Assembly (NCBI GenBank): GCA_017643645.1 | Contig: JAEPNB010000001.1 | Location: forward strand, 186,001-250,000 | Direction: 5' to 3' | From: Balneola sp. | GTDB taxonomy: Bacteria; Bacteroidota; Rhodothermia; Balneolales; Balneolaceae | Length of the DNA stretch: 64,000 nt | Shown: in pieces, positions 27,217-36,668 of the stretch | Layout: each line of letters starts with the position of its first letter | Numbering within the stretch: the first letter of the stretch is position 1 | Made by a program: the position numbers and the translations under genes | Notes under the pieces: generated by a model | What the model saw: the letters and a program-made list of their open reading frames with translations, nothing else | The model's database searches: none | What the model was told of the DNA's origin: nothing

Positions 27217-29217
27217 TTATTGATTTGAAGCTAAACCACGAACAGATTCAGTAAGCATTTTTACTTTTTCATTACCTGAAGCCATGCCATCCATTTTATC
27301 AGCAAGCTCAGTAAGAATTTTCTTCCTCACCTTTGGATTTGCTGCTTCAGCATTTGCTAAACTCTGTCGAGCCATTTCAACAGTTGTATTATCCAACTCT
27401 TTATTTCTTTCAAGCTGATCCACATAAGCTTTGGAAAGTGCAAAGGTTTTCGGCCAAACAAATTTTGGCTGTCCCTGAGCATTCAGATAGTCAAGCTTAA
27501 CTGTATTCGCTGCATCAATCTCATTTTGAGTGATGTATGGATTGGCTTGCAGTTCAAAGATATCAAGTCCACGAGCGATCTCTGAACTTACAATAGCGCC
27601 GTTATACCAATAAACTGACCAACTTCCACCGCTAGCCATACGGTCTGCTGCAACAGGTCCGTAATCCTGAAATGCGATCTCAACCGGATTGTTAGGGTCT
27701 GTCCAGTCAAATACTGAAATTCCACCCTGATACCATGACTGAACCATAATCTCACGTCCGGGAACCGGAATCAATGATCCATTATGAGCAACACAGTTTT
27801 CCTGTGAAGTTTGAGGCGCAGGCATCTTATAATATTCCTGGAATTCCATTTTTCCGTTTTCAATAGTAAAGATCGCATTTGCTCCCCATTCCATCGGATC
27901 GCTTTCACGACACTTAGGTTGGCCACCGCCACCCCACTCATCCGTAAATAATACTTTCTTTCCGTCATTACTGAATGTTGCAGAATGCCAGTATGAAAAA
28001 TTTGAGTCAGCTACAGCATCAATTCTTGTCGGATTTGCAGGATCTGAAATATCCAGCAAAAGACCATAGCCTTCACAAGCTCCGCCTGCTAAACCGATTT
28101 CAGGATACAAAGTTATATCATGGCATTGATTTGGACCTTTTCTACCCGAGTCTTCGCCACCACCAAACATTTGATTTACCAGTTCAGTACTTCTTTCCCT
28201 TAATGCAGCACTATCAGCAGCAGTTGGTTCTCCGGCAGTTCCTCCCCTTTCTTCAATTAGTACATTGAGTAATCTTTGGGTCAAGCCGTTAGACATTACT
28301 CTTTCTGAACCGTTAAATTCAAAAGTAAACGCACCATTCGCTTTTGCTTCAGCCAATGCCTCTTTTTCTGCAGGAGCTAAACCATGAGATGGGGGTTCTT
28401 CAAGATCTTCAAAAATTCTCGGAGAACTTACAATAGCTGCGGATTCAGGATTTGAAAGTGGCACTTTAATCACTTCAATTCGGAATAAAGCTGAATTAGG
28501 ATCTTCATCAGGAGAAACACTTTTACATCCAGGTAGTTCTTCCTCAGGACGAACAGGAGCTGATCCTGAAACATATACATACACATTTTCATCATCACTC
28601 GGATCTTTAAGAACAGAGTGTGTGTGTGAACCACGGCAAGTCTGTACATTTGCTACATATTCAGGTTCTTCAATATTAGTAATATCAAAAATTCTGATAC
28701 CTCTCAGTCTTTTTTCACTTACTGCAGTTTGTACTCCTTCTGTACCGCAATCAAGTCTGCCACTATAGCCTTCACCTGATACAAACATCAAATTACCGTA
28801 TACAGAAACATCACTTTGTGAAGCTGGACATAAATAATCTTTTACCAAAACCGGGTTTGAAGGGTCAGAAATATCCCAAACAATTACTCCATTATAGTTT
28901 CCCTGAATTGCATAATTCCCTTTAAATGCCAAATCTGAATTAGTTACTCCCAGAAAGTCTTTTGGAGGAGGAGTACTTGATAATTTGTTCAGATTCCAAA
29001 GAGCTTCTTCGGCGTCAAAAAGTCCTGCTTCTAATCCTACTCTTGGATCAGGTGAAGGTGATTCAACATTTGAAAGCGAGGTTACATTTGGTGATGAATA
29101 CTCTACATCCATCATCTGCTCAGTAGATGAACAAGCATAAGTAACCAAAGCTATTGCAATCAGAAAAACCCAAAAGTTTTGAAATGGTTTACGTGAAAAA
29201 AATCTGTTCTTTTTCAT
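27217..29217 (-). CDS. LVIVD-repeat beta-propeller lipoprotein
   Basis: A 666-residue surface or periplasmic lipoprotein, with a membrane-anchored leader and lipobox-like TYAC at about Cys29. It contains repeated units of the LVIVD kind, such as NYNGVIVWDISDPSNPVLV, IRIFDITNIEEPEYVANV and GYGLLLDISDPANPTRIDAV, plus ISVFDWTDPNNPVEIAF. These form a choice-of-repeats propeller of protein-binding character. Function is not known. DUF305 lipoprotein follows upstream 54 bases away on the same strand, so both may work together at the cell surface. Confidence 0.8.
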   Translation of the reverse strand: MKKNRFFSRKPFQNFWVFLIAIALVTYACSSTEQMMDVEYSSPNVTSLSNVESPSPDPRVGLEAGLFDAEEALWNLNKLSSTPPPKDFLGVTNSDLAFKGNYAIQGNYNGVIVWDISDPSNPVLVKDYLCPASQSDVSVYGNLMFVSGEGYSGRLDCGTEGVQTAVSEKRLRGIRIFDITNIEEPEYVANVQTCRGSHTHSVLKDPSDDENVYVYVSGSAPVRPEEELPGCKSVSPDEDPNSALFRIEVIKVPLSNPESAAIVSSPRIFEDLEEPPSHGLAPAEKEALAEAKANGAFTFEFNGSERVMSNGLTQRLLNVLIEERGGTAGEPTAADSAALRERSTELVNQMFGGGEDSGRKGPNQCHDITLYPEIGLAGGACEGYGLLLDISDPANPTRIDAVADSNFSYWHSATFSNDGKKVLFTDEWGGGGQPKCRESDPMEWGANAIFTIENGKMEFQEYYKMPAPQTSQENCVAHNGSLIPVPGREIMVQSWYQGGISVFDWTDPNNPVEIAFQDYGPVAADRMASGGSWSVYWYNGAIVSSEIARGLDIFELQANPYITQNEIDAANTVKLDYLNAQGQPKFVWPKTFALSKAYVDQLERNKELDNTTVEMARQSLANAEAANPKVRKKILTELADKMDGMASGNEKVKMLTESVRGLASNQ

Positions 29218-29271
29218 ATTAATATTACTGGTTTATGTTTTGTTTAGATAGCGTAAAATAGTTCTGTGCTT

Positions 29272-29985
29272 TTATTGAGATTCTGATTGAATCTCACTAA
29301 GCATACGTTTCATTCGTTCAATTTCTGTGATCTGGTCTACATTTATATCCGTAGATAACCTGAATGCTTGCTCGTCTTGCGCCGCTCCATCCGTATTGAT
29401 CAAAGTTTGCACCATGGTAACTGCACCCTGATGATGCTGAATCATATATTTAAGATACAATTCATCAAATTTTTTCCCTTTTGCATTGCTCAATTCCACG
29501 AGTTGTTCCTGACTTAGCATTCCTGCCATATTCATATGATTTGAGTGATCCATACCTGTTCCGTGAATCATTAACTTCAACCCATCAATATGAACTTCAG
29601 GTACAGACTGGCCTCTGTCTCTAAGCCACGTTTGCATAGTTGCAATTTCATCTTTTTGAGCATTGATAATTCTTGCTGCTAGAGTTTGAACCTGCGAGCT
29701 TGCATTATTTTCGGGTGCTAATCTGGACATTATTAATGCCTGCGCATGATGTCCGATCATTCCGGTCATGAATTTTACATCTGCTTCAGTAAAATTCATC
29801 TTTGAGCTGTCAATTCTGGCCCAGTAAATTTCTTCTAATTCTGCTTTACTAGGTTGTTCAGCTTTTTGTTGAGAAACTGTTTCTGAATTTGGTGAACTTG
29901 CATTCTTACTTGAAGAACAAACACTCAATATCAGTGTTGAAAACACTAATGTACTAATCAATAAAATCTTTTTTGCCGTAGGCAT
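29272..29985 (-). CDS. DUF305 (ferritin-like/copper-related) lipoprotein
   Basis: A 237-residue exported lipoprotein (leader ending LSVC, Cys about 23). The DUF305 domain is evident from two His-rich helices: FMTGMIGHHAQALIMSRL (about 71-88) and YLKYMIQHHQGAVTMVQTL (about 177-195). These paired HH motifs, with methionines, suggest a metal site, and related proteins occur near copper-resistance genes. Copper handling is inference; no copper gene is next to it. It is probably co-transcribed with the LVIVD gene, being its upstream neighbour. Confidence 0.8.
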   Translation of the reverse strand: MPTAKKILLISTLVFSTLILSVCSSSKNASSPNSETVSQQKAEQPSKAELEEIYWARIDSSKMNFTEADVKFMTGMIGHHAQALIMSRLAPENNASSQVQTLAARIINAQKDEIATMQTWLRDRGQSVPEVHIDGLKLMIHGTGMDHSNHMNMAGMLSQEQLVELSNAKGKKFDELYLKYMIQHHQGAVTMVQTLINTDGAAQDEQAFRLSTDINVDQITEIERMKRMLSEIQSESQ

Positions 29986-30179
29986 ATAATTTGAAAATAT
30001 TTACCTGTGAATAGTCTTAATTCTAAAAGTATAGATTAACCAATAGTGTATTAAAAGACAAAACAAAACCTTCATAACACTAAGTATATGTATTCTAAAA
30101 AATCGATTAATTTTTTGGGTTGGTTTGAATTAAAAAAGATTGGTCATTGTTGACTATGCAACTAATAAAATAGATAACT

Positions 30180-30932
30180 ATGAAAAAGTCCTTATCACTT
30201 CTATTAATTTTTGCACTTGCAACCATTTCATCCTTAGCTCAACTATCAAGTACTGCTGATATATATGATACTGAAAAAGGTGATCTAACTGTACATCCTG
30301 TAAATCACGGAACCGTGGCTTTCACTTTTGATGGTAAAACAATTTTCGTCGATCCATATGGTGGGGCAGATAAATTCGCTGATTTTAATGCACCTGATCT
30401 CATTCTGATCACAGACATTCATGGTGATCATCTGAACTCAGAAACCATTTCCGGGTTGAATACCGCTAATACCACATTTGTAGTTCCGCAAGCGGTAGCT
30501 GACCGTATGAGTGAAGGTTATCAGAATCAGATTGTTGTAATAGGAAATGAAGAATCAACCACACAAATGGGTATTAAGATTACTGGGGTGGCAATGTACA
30601 ATTTGCCAGATGATGAAACTTCCAGACACAAAAAAGGAAGAGGAAACGGTTATGTAATCAATTTTGGAGGAACGAATATATATCTGTCAGGAGATACTGA
30701 AGATATCCCTGAAATGAGAAATTTGGAAAACATTGACATTGCTTTTGTGTGCATGAATTTGCCTTATACCATGGATATCTATCAGGCGGCAAGTGCAGTT
30801 ATTGAGTTTTCTCCATCGATAATGTATCCCTATCACCATCGAGGACAGGACATTGAAAGATTTAAAGAAATAATGTCTGTCGGCAACCCTGAAGTAAATG
30901 TAATTTTAAAAGACTGGTATCCAGGTAACTAA
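30180..30932 (+). CDS. Exported metallo-beta-lactamase-fold hydrolase (UlaG-like)
   Basis: A 250-residue protein with a signal peptide (MKKSLSLLLIFALATISSLAQ). Metal-ligand segments are ITDIHGDHLNSETI (about 77-90, a variant HxHxDH with Ile-His-Gly-Asp-His), LSGDTEDIPEMR (about 170) and YPYHHRGQD near the C-terminus. It resembles the cytosolic UPF0173 protein at 8767 but is exported. Substrate unknown. It is 35 bases ahead of the YqhD-like gene, so the two might share a transcript. Confidence 0.8.
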   Translation: MKKSLSLLLIFALATISSLAQLSSTADIYDTEKGDLTVHPVNHGTVAFTFDGKTIFVDPYGGADKFADFNAPDLILITDIHGDHLNSETISGLNTANTTFVVPQAVADRMSEGYQNQIVVIGNEESTTQMGIKITGVAMYNLPDDETSRHKKGRGNGYVINFGGTNIYLSGDTEDIPEMRNLENIDIAFVCMNLPYTMDIYQAASAVIEFSPSIMYPYHHRGQDIERFKEIMSVGNPEVNVILKDWYPGN

Positions 30933-30967
30933 ATTCAACTAATAACTTATAATCATTAATCTATTCT

Positions 30968-32128
30968 ATGCTGAACTTCGAATTTCAAAATCCAACCAAA
31001 ATCATTTTCGGGAAAGATCAGATCTCTAAACTTTCTTCTGAAATTCCTGAAAACTCAAAAGTACTGATGGTTTATGGAGGCGGAAGCATTAAAAAGAACG
31101 GTGTGTATGATCAGGTAGCCGAAGCTTTAAAAGAATTTGATGTTACAGAATTTGGGGGAGTTCCTGCAAACCCGGAATACGCGGTATTATTAGAAGCATT
31201 AGAGATTATCAAAACTAAAGACATTGATTTCATACTTGCCGTAGGTGGAGGTTCCGTAATTGATGGAGTTAAATTTCTGTCAGGAGCCGCAACTTATGAA
31301 GGAGATGAACCCTGGGATATTCTTGCAAAAGGAATCAGAACTTATGAAGGATTGCCATTTGGTACCGTTTTAACTCTCCCGGCAACTGGTTCTGAAATGA
31401 ATTCCGGATCTGTTATCACTCGGGAAGAAACAAAAGAAAAACGTGTAATGGGCGGCCCCGGATTATTTCCACAATTTTCAATTCTAGATCCACATGTTGT
31501 TCATTCCATACCGAAAAGACAGATAGCTAATGGTTTAGTTGATTCTTTCTCTCATGTTATTGAACAGTACATGACTTATCCGGTAGCAGCCAAACTTCAG
31601 GACAGAATTGCTGAAAGTGTGATGCAGACTTTGATTGAAGTAGCTCCTAAAGTAATGGAAGATCCTTCGGATTATGATGCTGCTTCTGATTTTATGTGGA
31701 GTTGTACTATGGCTTTGAACGGGTTGTTAAGAGTAGGCACTCCAAACGATTGGTCAACACATATGATGGCTCACGAACTTACAGCTCTTTACGGAATCGA
31801 TCATGCACGAACTTTGGCTATTATTCATCCGAGCCAATTGAGGTATAAACTGGAAGACAAAAAGGAAAAACTTGCTCAATATGCGGAAAGGGTGTGGGGA
31901 ATTTCAGAAGGCTCAATAGAAGAAAAAGCGGAAGCCGGAATCAGAAAAACGGAAGAATATTTTCACTCATTGGAAATGGATACCAAACTATCTGAATATA
32001 CCGATGAGTATGAAAGAACGTCTGCCATTGTTAAAGAGCGCTTCGAAGAAAGAAACTGGAAGGGATTGGGAGAAAAGCAGAACATAACACCTGATGATGC
32101 CAAAAAAATAATTGAAATGAGCTATTAA
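30968..32128 (+). CDS. Iron-containing alcohol dehydrogenase (YqhD/butanol dehydrogenase-like)
   Basis: A 386-residue group III alcohol dehydrogenase. The nucleotide-binding part contains VLMVYGGGSIKKNGVYDQV (about 32-50) and ILAVGGGSVIDGVKF (about 92-106). The metal-site residues lie in LVDSFSHVIEQY (D and H, about 195-206) and MAHELTALYGIDHART (two His, about 265-280). The GGGSIKKNG motif marks the YqhD/Bdh NADPH-dependent branch that reduces aldehydes. A role in aldehyde detoxification is likely but not proven by context. Confidence 0.88.
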   Translation: MLNFEFQNPTKIIFGKDQISKLSSEIPENSKVLMVYGGGSIKKNGVYDQVAEALKEFDVTEFGGVPANPEYAVLLEALEIIKTKDIDFILAVGGGSVIDGVKFLSGAATYEGDEPWDILAKGIRTYEGLPFGTVLTLPATGSEMNSGSVITREETKEKRVMGGPGLFPQFSILDPHVVHSIPKRQIANGLVDSFSHVIEQYMTYPVAAKLQDRIAESVMQTLIEVAPKVMEDPSDYDAASDFMWSCTMALNGLLRVGTPNDWSTHMMAHELTALYGIDHARTLAIIHPSQLRYKLEDKKEKLAQYAERVWGISEGSIEEKAEAGIRKTEEYFHSLEMDTKLSEYTDEYERTSAIVKERFEERNWKGLGEKQNITPDDAKKIIEMSY

Positions 32129-32333
32129 ACTCCTTCGTGCTTTGGATAAATATGGGCATTATAATTAAAGATACTCATCATATTTTTAGTCACGCCGGAG
32201 GATTCGCCCTTTAAATTGATAACTTTTACTAAAGTTTGCTCGTGTAAAGTTAAAAAAGACGTAATTTTGCACAATTTTATGAGCTCAGAGTAATTATATA
32301 TCTTCAAGCTTAATTCATCTGCATACACTTTAT

Positions 32334-34745
32334 ATGAGGGAACTGCTACTACTAAGCATATTTATTGGGTTGTCATCGATAGCAAACGCTCAAACCATTA
32401 CGGTAACAGATAATACAACCGGATTACCGATTGAGTTTGCTACTATCTACGATGGAGTAAATGAAATATCTACCGTAACCGATGTCCAGGGGCAGGCTGA
32501 TGTTTCGGCATTTAAAGACTCTGAAAATATTTCTATTCGTTATGTCGGATACAGAGAAAAAATCTACAACTTCAAAGAGCTCAAAGAATTAAAGTTTATG
32601 GTGGCCTTAGCTCCATCTGATATTGCTTTGAATGAAGTTGTAGTATCTGCCTCTCACTGGAAACAGGAAACCAGAGAAGTACCATTAAAAGTAACCTCTA
32701 TAAGTCCTGAAAATATTCAGCTTCAAAATCCTCAGACCGCGGCAGACTTACTTACTGTTTCAGGGGAAGTATTTGTACAAAAAAGTCAATTGGGTGGCGG
32801 TAGTCCAATGATAAGAGGGTTTGCTACCAACAGGGTTCTTATCGCAGTAGACGGAGTACGGATGAATACTGCAATATTCAGAAGCGGTAACGTTCACAAT
32901 GTTATATCTCTCGATCCTTTTGCTATTCAAAATACAGAAATAATTTTTGGCCCGGGATCTGTTATATACGGAAGTGATGCAATTGGAGGTGTGATGAGCT
33001 TCTATACTGCCAAACCAATCTTTTCAACCAATGATAACTTGTACGCAAGAGGAAATAGTACAGCCAGAGCTTCTTCCGCTAATAACGAAAGAACAGTTCA
33101 TGTTGATGTAAATTTAGGTCGTGAAAAATTTGCTTCACTCTCCAGTATCAGCTACTCAGATTTTGATGACCTGAGAATTGGTTCGAATGGTCCTGATGAG
33201 TATCTCAGAACTTTTGAAGTCACACAGGATCAAAACGGGGATTCTGTTATTTCTAATAATAACCCCAGAGTACTTACCCCAACCAGATTCAATCAACTTA
33301 ATTTAATGCAGAAGCTTCGTTATTCTCCTAACGAAAACTGGGATGTCAATTTTGGATTTCATTATTCAGAATCTTCTGATCTGGATCGTTTTGACCGCCT
33401 TACTCTTACCGACAATAACGGAGAACCCAGATATGCTGAGTGGTATTACGGTCCTCAAATATGGCAAATGAATAATCTTAATATTCTAAAAAAGTCGGAT
33501 GGAAAATTCTTTGATCAAGCCAGCCTCACACTTTCTCAGCAATATTTCAGAGAGAGCAGACATACCCGGCGTTTTCAATCAAACCAAAAAGTTTCCAGAG
33601 AGGAGAATGTTGAAGTTATTACATTGAATCTGGATATGGAGAAAAATGTTAATCCATCCAACAGGCTCTTTTATGGAGGAGAGGTAGTCTTAAATGATAT
33701 TTCTTCCTTCGGGTTTAATGAAAACATTGAGAATAACTCTACGAGTCCAACTTCAACCCGATATCCTGACGGATCAGATTGGAACTCATATTCCGGTTAC
33801 ATTAGCCATAGATTAAAATTATCTGATAAAATAAATATTCAAAGCGGACTTAGATACAGCCACTTCTTTTTAGATGCTACCTTCGATCAAACCTTTTACC
33901 CGGTTCCTTTCAATGACATTTCAATTAATGAAGGAGCATTTACGGGTAGTTTAGGTCTTGTATATACTTTTGATGAGACTTTACAGTTTAATGCAAATTT
34001 GTCAACAGGTTACAGAGCTCCTAATATTGACGACGCAGCAAAAGTGTTTGATTCTGAGCCCGGTTCAGTAGTTGTTCCCAACTCAAATCTGAAACCTGAG
34101 TATGCTTATAATGCAGATCTTGGTTTTACAAAAGTGTTCAGCGGAGCAGTTAAAATTAACTTAACAGGCTATTATACTATTTTAAAAGATGCTCTTATCC
34201 GGAGAGACTTTATGATCAACGGCCAGGACAGTATCCAATATGACGGAAGGCTCAGCAGAGTGCAAGCTATTCAAAATTCAGCTCAGGCACGGGTTTATGG
34301 TCTGCAGGCTGGTTTAAAAGTAGAGCTTCCTTCCGGATTCAGACTTTCAAGTCAAATCAATATTCAGGAAGGTGAAGAAGAACAAGAAGACGGAACATTT
34401 GCTCCATTACGACATGCCGCCCCTACTTTCGGAGAAACTCATTTAAGCTATATTTATGATAAGCTCGAAATTGATGTTTATGCTGAATACAACGGTGAGC
34501 TTTCAAATTCTGAATTAGCCCCTTCCGAGAAAGGTAAAGAATATTTATATGCTAAGGATGACAATGATAACCCTTATTCACCGGGATGGTATACTTTAAA
34601 TCTCAATTCAGCCTATAAGATAAACTCTACCGTTAAACTAAGTACCGGTATTGATAATATTACTGATCAAAGATATCGTCCATATTCATCGGGAATCGCA
34701 GCGCCTGGCAGAAACTTCTTTGTAGCAGTAAGGGCTAATTTCTAA
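32334..34745 (+). CDS. TonB-dependent outer-membrane receptor
   Basis: An 803-residue outer-membrane protein with a signal peptide (MRELLLLSIFIGLSSIANAQ). A carboxypeptidase-regulatory-like domain (TVTDNTTGLPIEFATIYDG, about 23-100) is followed by the plug (EVFVQKSQLGGGSPMIRGFATNRVLIAVDG, about 147-176 by position, and EIIFGPGSVIYGSDAIGGVM). A beta-barrel ends in the family's phenylalanine (RANF). The N-terminal extension is typical of Bacteroidota. The substrate (siderophore, cobalamin, haem or oligomer) cannot be told, and no SusD or ABC genes flank it. Its stop is 6 bases from the convergent HAD gene; a 7-bp hairpin at 34735-34751 spans the junction. Confidence 0.9.
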   Translation: MRELLLLSIFIGLSSIANAQTITVTDNTTGLPIEFATIYDGVNEISTVTDVQGQADVSAFKDSENISIRYVGYREKIYNFKELKELKFMVALAPSDIALNEVVVSASHWKQETREVPLKVTSISPENIQLQNPQTAADLLTVSGEVFVQKSQLGGGSPMIRGFATNRVLIAVDGVRMNTAIFRSGNVHNVISLDPFAIQNTEIIFGPGSVIYGSDAIGGVMSFYTAKPIFSTNDNLYARGNSTARASSANNERTVHVDVNLGREKFASLSSISYSDFDDLRIGSNGPDEYLRTFEVTQDQNGDSVISNNNPRVLTPTRFNQLNLMQKLRYSPNENWDVNFGFHYSESSDLDRFDRLTLTDNNGEPRYAEWYYGPQIWQMNNLNILKKSDGKFFDQASLTLSQQYFRESRHTRRFQSNQKVSREENVEVITLNLDMEKNVNPSNRLFYGGEVVLNDISSFGFNENIENNSTSPTSTRYPDGSDWNSYSGYISHRLKLSDKINIQSGLRYSHFFLDATFDQTFYPVPFNDISINEGAFTGSLGLVYTFDETLQFNANLSTGYRAPNIDDAAKVFDSEPGSVVVPNSNLKPEYAYNADLGFTKVFSGAVKINLTGYYTILKDALIRRDFMINGQDSIQYDGRLSRVQAIQNSAQARVYGLQAGLKVELPSGFRLSSQINIQEGEEEQEDGTFAPLRHAAPTFGETHLSYIYDKLEIDVYAEYNGELSNSELAPSEKGKEYLYAKDDNDNPYSPGWYTLNLNSAYKINSTVKLSTGIDNITDQRYRPYSSGIAAPGRNFFVAVRANF

Positions 34746-34751
34746 AATTAG

Positions 34752-35453
34752 TCAAGCTTTTATCCGGTCGATTAAAACTCCAAAATCATTAAAAACTAAG
34801 TCTGCTAATGCTTCTCCTTCTTTGGTTGGGTTGACTGTATACCAAGCTACTTTCCATCCTGCTGCTTTACCGCCTTCTACATCCGAAGTAAGTGAATCAC
34901 CAACATATAGAATATCTGATCTTTCAATACCAACTAACTCCGTGCTGTAATCAAAGATCTTTGGATGAGGTTTCATTGCCCCTATTTCTTCTGAAATGAC
35001 AATTTGGCTTACCATTTCCTCGAACCCAAACTGTTTGATCTTCATCCATTGTGTTTCGGCAAATCCGTTTGTGATTATGCCAACATCATATTTTGATCTG
35101 ATTTTATCGAATGCTTCTTTTGCACCTCCAATCCATTCCCAATGATTGCGATAGTAATTCATATAAACTTTTCCGGCTTCTTTATATAGTGAAGAATTAA
35201 TACCAAGTTCAATGAATGTTTCTTGAAATCTTCTACGATGAAGAATATGCCGGTCAATCTCTCCCCTTCCATATTCTTCCCAAAGCCCCTTGTTAATTTT
35301 ATGATAGGTTGATAAAAGTTCATCTAGCGAAATGTCATTAAATTCTGTGAAATGACTATGAATGTCTTTAAGTCCGTTTTGTTCTGCCTTTTTGTGATCA
35401 AGTAGTGTGTCATCCAGATCAAAGTAGATGAATTTTGGTTTTAGGTCTGACAA
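34752..35453 (-). CDS. HAD hydrolase, YjjG-type noncanonical pyrimidine nucleotidase
   Basis: A 233-residue cytosolic phosphatase. HAD motif I is FIYFDLDDTLLDHKKAEQ (D about 12 and D about 14), motif II IITNGFAETQW (about 125-135), motif III with Lys near KPHPKIFDY, and motif IV YVGDSLTSDVEGGKAAG (about 188-204). The YjjG subfamily clears dUMP/dTMP-like and modified pyrimidine nucleotides. The name rests on overall likeness; other HAD phosphatases remain possible. Confidence 0.8.
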   Translation of the reverse strand: MSDLKPKFIYFDLDDTLLDHKKAEQNGLKDIHSHFTEFNDISLDELLSTYHKINKGLWEEYGRGEIDRHILHRRRFQETFIELGINSSLYKEAGKVYMNYYRNHWEWIGGAKEAFDKIRSKYDVGIITNGFAETQWMKIKQFGFEEMVSQIVISEEIGAMKPHPKIFDYSTELVGIERSDILYVGDSLTSDVEGGKAAGWKVAWYTVNPTKEGEALADLVFNDFGVLIDRIKA

Positions 35454-35544
35454 TGGAATAGTTTTTGATTATAGTTGAATTAAATGAACCAAAATAAATT
35501 TAGGCTCGTAAGCGGGCTTAAGTTAAACAACTAAATACAAAATC

Positions 35545-36135
35545 ATGAAAGGTAAATTAATAATAGGACTTGTTATTGTAGGCTTGCTCGTATTTTTCGG
35601 CATAAGCGTAAATAACGGGTTGGTTGAAAAAGAAGAAGCAGTTGAGGGAGCCTGGGCACAAGTTGAAAACCAATATCAACGAAGAGCGGATCTAATACCG
35701 AATTTGGTTAATACCGTTAAAGGTGCTGCTAATTTCGAACAAGAAACTTTAACATCAGTAATTGAAGCCAGAAGTAAAGCAACTTCTGTGAATATCAATG
35801 CTAGCGACCTTAGCGATCCTGCTAAATTTCAACAATTTCAGCAAGCCCAAGGGGAATTAAGCGGTGCTTTATCCAGACTGTTGGTTTCTGTTGAGCGCTA
35901 CCCTGAGTTGAAGGCAAATTCTAATTTCAGAGATTTACAAAGTCAGTTAGAAGGTACTGAGAACAGGATTTCTACTGAACGTAAACGATTTAATGATACA
36001 GCTCAGAATTACAATAGTTCTATCAGAAAATTCCCGACAAGCATTTTTGCTTCTATAGGTGGGTTTGAAAGAAAAGCTTACTTCGAGGCAGATCAGGGTG
36101 CAGAAAATGCTCCGACAGTAGATTTTGGTAACTAA
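35545..36135 (+). CDS. lemA: LemA family protein
   Basis: A 196-residue membrane-anchored protein: a single N-terminal helix (IIGLVIVGLLVFFGISV) followed by the helical LemA domain. The signatures VEGAWAQVENQYQRRADLIPNLVNTVKG (about 33-60 by position) and QLEGTENRISTERKRFNDTAQNYN (about 131-154) are diagnostic. LemA proteins form coiled-coil rods at the inner membrane; their task is not settled. It heads a cluster with two TPM-domain genes, a widespread arrangement. A REP-like hairpin separates it from the first TPM gene. Confidence 0.9.
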   Translation: MKGKLIIGLVIVGLLVFFGISVNNGLVEKEEAVEGAWAQVENQYQRRADLIPNLVNTVKGAANFEQETLTSVIEARSKATSVNINASDLSDPAKFQQFQQAQGELSGALSRLLVSVERYPELKANSNFRDLQSQLEGTENRISTERKRFNDTAQNYNSSIRKFPTSIFASIGGFERKAYFEADQGAENAPTVDFGN

Positions 36136-36139
36136 TAAC

Positions 36140-36204
36140 AGCTATTAGCTGATAGCCGTTAGCGTTTCGAACTTCATAACGCTAATGGCTAAAAGCTGAC
36201 AGCT
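36140..36204. repeat. 25-bp imperfect inverted repeat (REP-like) between lemA and TPM gene
   Basis: Arms at 36140-36164 and 36180-36204 agree at 20 of 25 positions; two of the mismatches can form G-T wobbles. Core TAGCCGTTAGCG/CGCTAATGGCTA. A 15-base loop separates them. It fills almost the whole 71-base lemA-TPM gap and ends 15 bases before the chosen start of the next gene, so it may damp or couple expression. AGCTATTAGCTGATAG-type words are a recurrent intergenic motif in related genomes to my recollection. Confidence 0.65.
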
Positions 36205-36218
36205 AAATGCTTATATCC

Positions 36219-36668
36219 ATGAAAGAATTCCTTAACGAAGATCAAGAGAAAGCAGTAATTCGTGCAATACGCGAAGCCGAAACATCTTCTTCCGGAGAAA
36301 TCCGGGTACACTTAGAAGCAAAATGTGAGCAAGAAGATCCTATTGAAAGAGCAAAGGAAGTTTTTGCAGAACTCAATATGCATGAAACAGAACTCCGGAA
36401 CGGAACCATTATCTATGTAGCTTCAGAAGATCATAAAATTGCAATCTGGGGAGATGAAGGAATCCATTCAAAAGTTGGTCAGGATTTCTGGGATGACGAA
36501 CTGGAACTCATTACCAAATATTTCATGGCTGATGATTATGAAACCGGGTTAAGAGAAGCCGTTCTGAAAATAGGAGACAAATTAAGAGAGTTTTTTCCAT
36601 ATCAAGGTGAAGATGACATTAATGAATTACCGGATGATATAAGCTATGGAGATGATAAAGATGCGTAA
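36219..36668 (+). CDS. TPM-domain protein (cytosolic, no signal peptide)
   Basis: A 149-residue protein consisting of a TPM domain: an early SSSGEIRVHLEAKCEQ (about 23-38), AKEVFAELNMHETELRNGTIIYVASEDHKIAIWGDEGIHSKVG (about 46-88, by position) and a C-terminal acidic tail. ATG at 36219 is preferred over one four codons upstream. The last codons overlap the start of the secreted TPM paralog at 36661. TPM domains are small phosphatase-like or binding folds; activity here is undetermined. Confidence 0.8.
   Translation: MKEFLNEDQEKAVIRAIREAETSSSGEIRVHLEAKCEQEDPIERAKEVFAELNMHETELRNGTIIYVASEDHKIAIWGDEGIHSKVGQDFWDDELELITKYFMADDYETGLREAVLKIGDKLREFFPYQGEDDINELPDDISYGDDKDA

Noticed and set aside
30097-30117. 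AT-rich inverted repeat before the exported MBL gene
   Set aside because: A six-base A/T stem in a very AT-rich gap; expected by chance and without other signals.
32236-32269. Bacteroidota-type promoter (TTTG and TAATTTTG) before the TonB receptor
   Set aside because: The TAnnTTTG-like word is good, but the 23-base spacing from the TTTG is longer than the usual 19-21, and such words occur often in AT-rich spacers.
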